DNA of 43,860 bases. Source: Saccoglossus kowalevskii (Eukaryota > Hemichordata > Enteropneusta > Harrimaniidae). Below, piece by piece: positions 35,291 through 43,860 of the stretch. A program made the position numbers and the translations under genes. Positions within the stretch are counted from its first letter, which is position 1; each line of letters opens with the position of its first letter. The notes beneath the pieces were generated by a model. It ran no database searches, was not told where the DNA came from, and saw nothing but the letters and a program-made list of their open reading frames with translations. Location of the stretch: positions 79,886 through 123,745 of the forward strand of contig NW_003154738.1 of the NCBI RefSeq assembly GCF_000003605.2, read 5' to 3'.

Positions 35291-37063
35291 CTACGAACAA
35301 AGATTAAAATTTATCTGAAATACATTTGCAGATTTGAACATTCATTAATTGTTGCAACATTAAATTTTGCAAAACACACCCCACCGATCTCCAACTTTAA
35401 AGTTGAAATCGGCGATATCGCACTATTTAAATTATAAAACTGAATGCAAAGAATTTCGGAAAAGCAGGTTAATATTCTCGACCGCCGCGAATCAATACTA
35501 TATACATGTACAAATACCTAAACAACGAAATGTTAGCGATGGTATTGGTTCGTTGAAATCTTGTTCATATCAGAGCATAATCTTTCCCAAACATTGTAGA
35601 TATGTGTACATATTTCAAATGCACATTGAATTAAATAATTCACTCGTGTTTTTATCTCAGACTTTCACCGTGCTTTTTTTAGCGCGTTTTTACCTGTTTT
35701 ATTCTCACATATATGCACTCCGCAGACGTGATGTGACTTCTTGACTATGCAGTAACGCCGGAACTCAACTATATTTCGGTCATTATCTTCCGCCCATCCA
35801 ACCTATAAAGACAGACAGAATTATGAAAACTCTCATCAAACTATTAAACAGTGTTGCATATGGTGATTTAATTTCAATACACACGGTGATGGAAAGATGG
35901 GCAGTTGCACAATGACGTGGTCGAACAGCTGCGCATTAAAGCGCGGTGGTCATCGCGCTGCGCGTGTTCGAATTTCATATAAATAAACAATGTATTTCAC
36001 ACGCGTTGTATACGTCGCTATGAGTCCCACATCGAACAGGACGCGGCACGACGACTGTCGTCCTTTAAGTACATCATGTAGCACTCTGGAACGTTATAGT
36101 TTTGGGGACTAAAGTGAGAAAATGGCTCATATTTGACAATGTAGTTGACAATGCCATTATCAAATTGTAGATGACTGAGGGAATATTTTTATCGCGACAG
36201 ATAGTATTATCCACACATGACTCGCTTATTTCACGCAAACATGTGAGGCAGCGTTGCCTCTCGGATCGGACAATATATTTGCCTTGCAAATATGTATTTG
36301 TTTTATAGGAACCACGGTACAATAGAAGTGCCTCAAGATCTGGAAGTAGACAACTTGACAGGTTGACTACTTTGGGGTGGGGCAAAAGTGTAGTGGGGGA
36401 GGGGATTCTAAATTTCATTCGAAGTCATTATAATTAGTGTGGTTATACAGGAAATTTGATAGGAATTTTACAAAAAAATCTTTCCATTAATTGTTGTGGT
36501 AACGGTAACTTTCTAAGTGCTTGAAATGCAACATAAGAACGAAACTTACAAAACACACTTCGTTCTCATTGTTACACTCTTCTTCATATAGCGTGGTATT
36601 TTCACTAAACCCGGTGTGACAGTCTTCTACGCCAGATTCCTTTTTTGTTTGACCACACACATAACATGTCAGTACCTCGGAATATCCTTCATGTACAATT
36701 ACAGCGAAGACGGTGAACACTAATGCACGTGAGAGAAAACAATAAAACAAAGTGTTGAAATCAAAAAGTAAAATACAAGATTGGAATTCAGCTTTAAAAA
36801 AGATTTAGAAAATTTAAAAAAAAATGTCTAAGCGGCGTCGAATCCTGAACATCCCTCGTAAATGGCAACATTTCTTTTTCCCTTTGCTTTTTTCAAATGG
36901 ATATTTATTTGCCTTCCATAATGCAATAGAATTGTGCTTCGCAACAAGGTCAGCGAGCAAACAAAATGCTTAGGCTCGAGCTCCCCTAGGTCGACGTTTA
37001 TAGTGATGTTAGCAAACAACCTCGATACTTACATATCACGGCGATTAAACTATTGCGCTCCAT
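35040..37063 (-). CDS. Ly6/uPAR (three-finger) surface protein, likely GPI-anchored
   Basis: Four exons (37063-37033, 36719-36550, 35802-35694, 35290-35040) join in frame at GT-AG sites to 561 bp, or 186 residues. Residues 1 to about 24 form a signal peptide (MERNSLIAVILFTVFAVIVH...), split by intron 1 as is common in Ly6 genes. The domain runs from LTCYVC (C29, C32) to the family signature CCETDLCN (111-118), with cysteines at 29, 32, 44, 59, 66, 85, 94, 99, 108, 111, 112 and 117. That is 12 where the canonical fold has 10, implying an extra disulfide. A Ser/Thr/Asn-rich stalk (about 119-164) leads to the hydrophobic LFLVCALLMVISTILEVI and a four-residue tail, as in GPI-anchor signals, although a short transmembrane tail is also possible. 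Sequons include NTT and NKT. The ligand and role are unknown. Confidence 0.87.
35694..35802 (-). CDS. Ly6/uPAR exon 3
   Basis: Encodes VGWAEDNDRNIVEFRRYCIV through HICENKT, with three cysteines. The acceptor is CTTTATAG and the donor GTAAAA. The phase agrees with both neighbours. Confidence 0.85.
36550..36719 (-). CDS. Ly6/uPAR exon 2
   Basis: Continues the signal peptide (LFTVFAVIVHEGYS) and encodes the first five cysteines through NENEVCF. The acceptor is CGTGCATTAG after a pyrimidine run; the donor is GTAAGT. Confidence 0.87.
37033..37063 (-). CDS. Ly6/uPAR exon 1
   Basis: Encodes MERNSLIAVI, the start of the signal peptide. The donor is GTAAGT. The start is the only ATG that joins in frame to a hydrophobic continuation in exon 2. 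Confidence 0.8.
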
Positions 37064-39993
37064 CTTCCTGCGAATAACTAGAATAACAAAACAGAAAATC
37101 ACTCTTTGATACTACTTTAATTCACATTCATATACAACTTTAGTATTTACAGTTAACAATATATTCCATACTGTTTTATTCAATTGAGGATTTTTTGAAC
37201 AGTATACGAGCTATAGGCGGATGAAATTTCGTTAATGAGAGACGGGACACATGGTTCAAATTAGATTGCTGCCTTCGCCAATGGACTCAAATGATATAAC
37301 AGGTCCCAAAACTGACAAAATGGTCGCTCTGATGTTTAATACTTTAGGAGATCTCTTCGAAAAAAAAATGTAAGCACATGCTGACACCGATCTAGAAAAC
37401 ATTCTTTTTTCGTGAATTGTTCAAACTCTGGACATTTGCAATTTTTAGTAATCCTTAATCTCATAATCGGACAATACAAATTGTGTGAATTATCAAAATA
37501 TCAACTTAAGTTAGATTCAGAAATATGTTCCCATTGAATACAAAAGTATTCTGCATGAGGTAACTTACAGTGACATACTTCGGGATACTTTATCACAAGG
37601 TATGTTTAACAATAGCTAGACAGACGTGGGCTCCTAGTAACCAACAGACCTTTTTTTAAACATGACAGTTAGTATAGTATGCAAACACAGGCCAGACATG
37701 ATAGATTGTCGTGGTGACATTCAGCTATCATAACGATCGTCACAATTTCTGAATCATCGTCATGACCTTGACTGTAGTCACGAGTGTATCAGGTCTTCCT
37801 TACTCACGTACAGAGATGTTTTTGCAGTCACCGTGCACAAATCTAACACGTCGTGACAGAGAGAGATGTTTTTGATATTGATCCTTGAACTGTACAAATA
37901 ATGACAGGTGGTGCAATGATAATGGGAACGTTGTGAGACTCACATATATAATTATTATACATATGTCACCGTAACGCCGTACGTTACAGCGTGCCATAAT
38001 TTTGCGGTAGTTTACGGGCTATTTTCATCCTACCATATAAGGGAATGCGAATTCCAAATATGGATTGATTGCGCACGTAAACAAGGCTGCCACCCCCGGT
38101 TTGACGGGATTCAACACACAGAAGTTCGCTGACTCTGTTCTATACATTTTGGATTTCGGCATTCCCATGACGTATCTTTGGAAGGAAAAGATGTATAATA
38201 ATAAAGTTATTACGAGGATACCTCAAAATATGCACTCAGACAGTACGCCGTTGCATCGACCTCCGCTGCGCGTCGCTCGATACTGTCTTCGTGCATATTT
38301 TAATGTATCCACGTAATAACCTCATATTATTGTGCAATGTACATGCAGGTGATAATGTTATTATTACTATTATCAACATATTCATGCTACCATCTATAAA
38401 TATGGTTGTCTTGGCTAGAAAGACTAGAGATTTGACTCAATCATCATACTAATTTTTAATCCAGTGTCAACACCACATTAAATAATATGTGTCCTGTGTT
38501 TTACAAAAACTACTATTTGTAATTATTAAATGTAATTATGTAAATCGCACTAAGTTGTAGAAGCCTACCTTTAGCGCCTGTAAAATAAGCAACCGTAAAT
38601 CCAACGATGAACTTGTTTAACAAGTGTGCCTTCTGTTATCACGACAATGTAGCTATAGACAACAACACCCACTGACTGTGAAGTCATATGTATTTATCTT
38701 TGTTGGGTATTAACATATTAACATATACTTGAAATTCATCATACTTGGTGTATAGCGTTGATATTAGTATGTAATCGGGTCAATACTGCATGTTGCATAT
38801 TACCCTATAGTCGTACTACAAGGCACGATTAGTAACAACATTTGAACTATATAAAACAGATGGCTTGTGGACACTAAGAATGTATATACTCCACATACTG
38901 CAAACGTAACACACGTGTAATGCTCAGATATACACACGGTGTGACAGGCTACAAATGTTTTAATTTGCTCGAGTCACACACAGCAATGTCCAGGATAGCT
39001 ATTACATATATCGAGGGGTACCTGTGTGTTATAAATTATATTTTGTTCAACTTCACTGTGTGTACGTATGAATGAAAAATACACACGTTTTCAGACGTCT
39101 ACCGGGATAATGACGATTGTTAACGGCCTGTTTAGGGTCGAAGTTCCAATACATGTCCATGTCCAGTAGGTGCCCACTGTCGTACTCGTCTGATGCCGTG
39201 TTAGTGAAATATGTTGCAGGAATTGAAAAAAAAATGAAAATTGCAACTCCAGATTTTCATATTCCGTCCCAATTATATTTTAAACGAATTGTTTTTTGGT
39301 GTAAACTTCGATGTCTTAAAATAAAGCAACACATACTACATTACGTCATTTATAAAATATAATTTTAATGACTTAAACGTGATGTAATTGTGACGTATTT
39401 GGAAAAAAAGGAATGCTAATAACAGTATTAACTTATCTTACAAGAAAGTGATAACGTTTCTTATAAAAAAACAACAACGTTGTTTGCATATTATTGTAAA
39501 ATCTAATTACAGTGATATTTGAAAACAACACAATCCACGCCCGGGGTTCACCTATGAATGTTTCTCGCCAAGACTTGAGGGCAATAGAGGAAACTAAATA
39601 CAAAATGAGTCCCGTAGTTAAATAGCGTTTAACATTTACACTACATCAGTATATGCACCAAACATTGGTTATTGACACCATGGGTACTACATATTCTCCG
39701 AATTTTCCTGTCATTCGGGAAAATATGACTGCATATGATTTTTTTCACCATATGAAATCAAACGAAATCGCCATTTTGTTTTGTGCAAGAGTAGTTCAAT
39801 GACCATGCATTTTATCAGAATTTTTTGAAATTTTAGTTAAATTAAATAAAAATCTGGCGATACGTTTGAATGACAGTTCACTGCCTCAATACAGTGCCAG
39901 TACTGTTCGCAGTGTAGCACAGATCACTTAGCGTTAACTATCGAAACAATTACAACTTAAATAGCATTATAATTTAACCATATCCTCTGTTGC
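37064..39993. other. Spacer between the Ly6/uPAR and Gal3ST genes
   Basis: About 2.9 kb with no supported coding region. The short open frames at 37.8-38.3 kb and 39.1 kb lack recognisable motifs and splice context. It should hold the Ly6 promoter and the Gal3ST 3' UTR; neither a TATA box nor a clear poly(A) signal could be assigned. Confidence 0.45.
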
Positions 39994-41095
39994 TCACGTG
40001 TGACGCCCTCTTCGTCGTTGTCGTTCAACAATTTCCTTAAAACCCCAATTCTTTATTTTGATACAGTAACTCGGTGCGTTCTGTTTCAAAAGTGTCCTAT
40101 TTCTGCGATGCGAATAGTCAATGACATATCTGCCTTCATCTAGACATTCTGAAATCATCTTACGTAACATACTTCGAAATGTCGCCAAGTCTTCATCAAA
40201 ACTGTCACCGTACTCCCTGACCTTGAGCCAGAAAGTGTTGTTGAAGTGTTGATACAGTTTAAAATCAGCGCTGTTTATTTTCAAAATTCGCTGTGTTTTC
40301 CAATCGTTAAGTTCTGATCGCAGTTTGTCGTTCCTTGTATTCTGCTTCATATACAGGATATCTTCAAATTCCCAGCATAAAAGCTTCTTCAACAAAATGA
40401 GCGATTCATCAAAATATTCAGCAATCATGACCAAACCAAAATCCTTCGTTGCCTGTTGTATCACGTGATCAACGAGTGTTTCATTGTCATTGTTTTCAGG
40501 GTCAAGCCCGACATCAAATATTTGTCTATTTCTCAGTAATGTTTTAAAGTATGGGCTCTTAATACGTTTAAGATACAGGTTTGGATTTGACAAAAACATT
40601 TCGAATGGTTCTTGTCTTTCAGTGTTTCGTAGCCGGAGGATGCGAGAAACATGAAAAAATCCAAAAATTGACTCGTATACAGCTACGGGGTGGCGTAGAA
40701 TTGTTATAAACGTAGCATTTGGAATCACCTTGGCGATAGCTGGTTTACTGAAGGGAACGTGACTAACTAGCATGCTGTACCGGGAACCTGGAAGAGGAGG
40801 CAACAAGTGCTCCGCCATTTCACTGTTGAAGCGTTGTGTTCTCGAAAAAAAACCAGGATCATGACGCGATGGTAATACAAATGACAAGTGATTACTGAGT
40901 CCAAAACGTGCGAGTATTGAGAAAACTGTCGTACTAGCTGTCTTGTATGTCTTCAAGAACGCAACTTTTGTGACAAGGGAATTGCACGCTGCGTGCTGCT
41001 GCTGATACCTGATCATCGGCGATACTTGCAATGAAGTGGTATTGACTTGCATTAAGGTGGTACTGACTTGCATTAAACTGGTATTGGAATGCAAC
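39994..41095 (-). CDS. GAL3ST-like: Gal3ST catalytic exon
   Basis: A single exon holding the stem and the whole sulfotransferase domain, ending RQRRRGRHT and TGA. The acceptor CGTATTCAG ends at 41096. Confidence 0.95.
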
Positions 41096-43199
41096 CTGAA
41101 TACGAAAGAAAATGAAATCGATTATTTTAAACTGTTTGATATACAGTTTGTATGAACAGCATATTACAGGTGCAATTTTCAATTAAAAATATACGGAAAA
41201 CCGGCGGGCGGTAACAGAAATTACACAGAAGTACGTAGAACTTCTAATTTAGAAAAAAAAATCTAAATTTTACATAATTTGATAAAATGTACCCAGAACA
41301 TTTAACGGTCATTTTAGATTTATGAAAATTACGGAGTTTTGTCCTCTCTTGCTGCGAAATTGAATGTACCAAACCCTGATCACATTGTGTTCACCACCCT
41401 CACATTACATTAGAAACAGACCCATACACAACGATCCAAGAAAATAGTAGTCACGAGACCCAAATAATTACTGTACTTTTATTTGTTTTGTTGAAGGTAT
41501 TTTAGTATTTTAGACTGCGTTGATTCAGTGTAAAATTCAATTTTGGATTATAATAATTCAAGCTACGGGCTAAGCGGGTGGATAAATATGTATAAAATAG
41601 TTATTACTGAGATCAAAGACAAATAAACAGGTTTGTAATTTACAGAATGGAAAAAATTTCCATCATTCTTAGTTGTTGGAACAGAGGAGAAGCATAGGAA
41701 TGCGAATTAGAGAAAATGATGAGGCGTAATGTTTGTTTGTTTTTTCTGTAAGAGATATATTGGTTGAAGTAGAGTTGCAATATGTAATATGTGTATTGGA
41801 GAATAAAATATGTTTAGGTACAAAATGTCTTAGTTGTGAAATTGATTCAATTTTTATCTTCGTGGGCTTTCCATGTCATATTCTAGACGCCCAGGTATTT
41901 AACGGTACATACGCCCTCAGTCGGTGACACGTTAACACTTAGGCTGCCCTCAGGAGTGACCGATCGTTGTAGTGTTTTAATTTTCATGTAATTTTTTTCG
42001 GGATTTATAATAAATTTATTATCCATTCACCATTCACGAATTAAAAGTCGTTATCAATTTCTGAGATAATGAGTTTATTGGTTTGAATGAATTTAAAAGG
42101 GTAATGTCAGCTGCAAAAAGTCGAAAGTAAAAGTAATCGGTAGAAGTGACTATAATCACAGTCCCTCTATCTATGATAAAGGGACTGTGTTATAATATAA
42201 AAATAAGATCGGACCTAGAATCGACCATTGTGGGACCCCGCCCGCACGTTGTAGGTACAAATTGCTGTCAAATTGCTTACAAAGGTGGACAAAGGTAGTG
42301 TTATACACTAAAGTAGAGAACAAGACCTCTAATACCATATAGTGTTCTAGTTTGCGGCAAAGAATTTCATGAGTGATTACTGGTGTTGAAGGCTGTTTTG
42401 AGATCGAGTTGTCAGCCATTTCCTACACCGGGTCAGCAAAGAAAAGTTTCGTACTGTGTTAGTATAGAAGCCAAATTGGGTATCAATGAGTACAGATTTG
42501 TTTTAAAGAAATATAACTAATTGCTTATTAACGATTGATTCACATACTTCACACGCTCAAGATAGGGGGTGGATATTGAACGGTAGTTGTTGACAACATT
42601 TATTTAACAGAACCTTTTTTTATAAATGGGAATGACCTCTGCTATTTTAAAAGCATCGGGAAATATACCTTGACAAAGTGAACAATTGACAACGAGGGCA
42701 AACTGGTGATGAACGATATTCATGCATGCTTGACTATTTTTGAAGGGCGCCATCATGTCCAACTGATAACCCAAGATCTTGAGAATTCCTGGTTAGGAAG
42801 ACTTCAAAAAATTGTTCGGCAAAATGGGCAGGGTGGTCCGCCGCCTAACAGTGAGCAATATATTCTACGTAATCTAAAAAGTTGTTGTCGTAACCTTGAC
42901 TAACAGAGCCAGTGGTGCAATATGCGTTCATTACCACCGATACTATCTGGCGGAATATATGGGGGGGGGGACAAGGTGATAAATGATATGAGATGCAACA
43001 AAACTGATGTAAATAAATCACTGATATTTACCTATATATACCCCAATACTCACCTGCATCTCGGCATTATTTGCTTCTTTACGCTTGTCCATTGGTTAAG
43101 AGGGAATAATGTCACGAAAACTCCGTATTCTACGAATGTTATTACACATAAAATAACAAATGCAGCTAATATAGTTGATTTTCTCGTCTCAGCAGACAT
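39994..43199 (-). CDS. GAL3ST-like: Galactose 3-O-sulfotransferase (Gal3ST family)
   Basis: A Golgi type II membrane enzyme that transfers sulfate from PAPS to the 3-hydroxyl of galactose on glycolipids or glycans. Exon 43199-43054 (spliced exon start probably 43256) and exon 41095-39994 join in phase (GTGAGT donor, TTCAG acceptor) to 415 residues plus stop, within the family's range. Residues 1-8 form the cytosolic tail (MSAETRKS), followed by a transmembrane segment (about 9-32) and a Ser/Thr-rich stem. The 5'-PAPS loop is FLKTYKTASTT (95-105), the 3'-PAPS segment ATFITILRHPVAVYESIF (176-193), and EYFDESLILLKKLLCWEFED (275-294) closely matches human GAL3ST1 EYFDESLVLLKDLLCWELED. The stem is encoded by a 21-bp tandem repeat. 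An in-frame ATG 14 codons upstream (43241) is less likely, because the chosen start gives the usual type II layout. Which of the Gal3ST subtypes it matches, and thus its acceptor, is uncertain. Confidence 0.93.
41024..41086. repeat. 21-bp tandem repeat inside the Gal3ST coding exon
   Basis: Three head-to-tail 21-bp units (ACTTGCATTAAGGTGGTACTG and variants) encode, on the minus strand, LMQV-type heptads in the stem. The length preserves the reading frame. Confidence 0.85.
41835..42900 (-). pseudogene. Decayed non-LTR retrotransposon reverse transcriptase
   Basis: Reading across frames on the minus strand, the order of motifs is that of a LINE reverse transcriptase. QGIFPDAFKIAEVIPIYKK (about 42.6 kb) comes first, then GVPQWSILGPILFLYY (about 42.2 kb, the usual GVPQGSILGP), then RLFAADITLLNSF (about 42.1 kb, the usual FADD catalytic box) and VKYLGV (about 41.9 kb). 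Frameshifts and stops separate the blocks, and the catalytic FADD reads FAAD, so it is non-functional. The motifs resemble CR1/jockey-group LINEs. No endonuclease domain or 5' end was recognised. It lies in the Gal3ST intron on the same strand as the host gene. Confidence 0.85.
42153..42200. repeat. Short palindromic insertion within the LINE remnant
   Basis: CACAGTCCCTCTATC and its near-complement GATAAAGGGACTGTG form a hairpin of about 32 bp flanked on both sides by ATTATA-type sequence. It interrupts the reverse-transcriptase frame between ILFLYY and the FAAD box, so it appears to have inserted after the LINE did. It is related to the motif at 31.4 kb. Confidence 0.6.
43054..43199 (-). CDS. 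GAL3ST-like: Gal3ST exon encoding the membrane anchor
   Basis: Encodes MSAETRKSTILAAFVILCVI and onward to KKQIMPRC plus two bases. The donor GTGAGT is at 43053-43048. A TTTTCAG acceptor at 43257 suggests the exon starts at 43256 with non-coding sequence, so a 5' UTR exon would lie further right. Confidence 0.75.
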
Positions 43200-43256
43200 G
43201 ACAGCGACTCTAATAACTAAGCTGTGGCCTACGAATACCATGACCACAGTCACCGC

Positions 43257-43860
43257 CTGAAAACACTATTCATTCTTTGTGTTTGAATGAACTGTTCTGA
43301 ACAATGGTGTATAGGTATTTCTACACATACACTCATTTTACGGGTCAACAGGATCATTTTTGCACAATTGTTCAAGAGGTCATGTATTTTAACGTAGTGA
43401 CCTGACGTTCGATCATCTAAACATCGGCACTATTTAGAACCTTGTCTTTCCGTTTAAGGTACAGAAGGAGTTAAATTTCATAACGGAGCTGCCTTCGCCT
43501 AAGACATCGACAATCAACTGTACCGTATATTGCTTCTCAGAGTTTAATGCACTCGTACGCACTAAATACCTGATGGGCGGGCCGCGGCCACTGCCCTCTC
43601 TATCAATACACGACAGAATACAGTCCGTATTCAATCTGGAGCAGAATCAATAACAGTGTTGTTATAGTCTGACCCCTTATTTGTACAATTGGAACTATTG
43701 CAATGTTACAGCACTGTGTGGACTTGAACTTGAGTTTTAATGCTGTCAAAACTAAAGTATCACGAGTAAAGACCGTGACCGGGGTTGCTCCTATGACCAC
43801 ATGTTACCAAGAATGGTGTGGCTATTTGATCATGATTCAGATTCAAAAAAGTAATCCGAT
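43257..43860. other. Upstream flank of Gal3ST
   Basis: Expected to contain intron or 5' UTR and promoter of the Gal3ST gene. Two minus-strand frames of about 65 codons here (43434-43634 and 43603-43800) show no recognisable domain. No TATA box or clear donor was identified. Confidence 0.35.

Noticed and set aside
35930-35985. GC-rich GCGCGGTGGTCATCGCGC followed by GTTCGAATTTC, tRNA-like
   Set aside because: The A-box-like and B-box-like parts are too close together for a tRNA or an intact SINE, and no stems pair.
36074-36418. 114-codon open frame in Ly6 intron 2 with CLTCLREISESCVDNTIC
   Set aside because: The cysteines look interesting, but no acceptor/donor pair joins it in phase, and exons 2 and 3 already join directly in frame.
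43434-43800. Two minus-strand frames of about 65 codons upstream of Gal3ST
   Set aside because: Possible 5' exon sequence was considered, but no clear donor or domain supports it, and the membrane-anchor exon already supplies a start.

Overview
The window is animal nuclear DNA. It is AT-rich and carries intron-split genes with GT-AG junctions, long gene-poor spacers, and many small DNA-transposon and SINE remnants. The proteins (an ARP2/3 subunit, a GDF8/11-type TGF-beta ligand, a Ly6/uPAR protein and a Gal3ST sulfotransferase) point to a bilaterian. A marine invertebrate, possibly a hemichordate or other invertebrate deuterostome, would fit, but the sequence alone does not settle this. No prokaryotic, CRISPR or viral features were seen.

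All four recognisable genes lie on the minus strand, so they are read here from right to left. (1) A galactose 3-O-sulfotransferase gene (about 43.26-39.99 kb) has a short exon encoding a type II membrane anchor and one large catalytic exon. Its 2-kb intron holds a decayed LINE reverse transcriptase in the same orientation. (2) A four-exon Ly6/uPAR gene (37.06-35.04 kb) has a signal peptide split by an intron, 12 domain cysteines and a hydrophobic, GPI-type C-terminus. (3) ARPC2 (31.79-18.01 kb coding) could be traced through all nine exons into a 301-residue protein. Its introns hold a hAT-like element, a TA-flanked MITE next to an assembly gap, and a tRNA-derived SINE. (4) A three-exon GDF8/GDF11 (myostatin-like) gene (12.66-9.27 kb) encodes a 374-residue precursor. 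Its mature ligand is strongly diverged.

The exons of each gene join in frame at consensus splice sites, and the reconstructed lengths match the families. Other notable structures are a ~2-kb minisatellite of 52-bp units (33.0-35.0 kb) directly downstream of the Ly6 stop, two foldback elements with long inverted arms (11.4-11.8 kb and 15.7-16.2 kb), and a perfect 360-bp direct repeat flanking the N-gap at 20.2 kb, which probably marks an assembly problem. The first 9 kb contains no convincing gene.

The genes do not form an operon or an obvious common pathway. They look like ordinary neighbours: one housekeeping cytoskeletal gene, one secreted growth factor, one surface glycoprotein and one Golgi enzyme. 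The most biologically interesting item is the GDF8/11-like ligand. It keeps the propeptide signature and the nine-cysteine pattern, but lacks the tryptophans normally used at the type I receptor interface and has a shortened central helix region. No clearly new multi-gene system was recognised.
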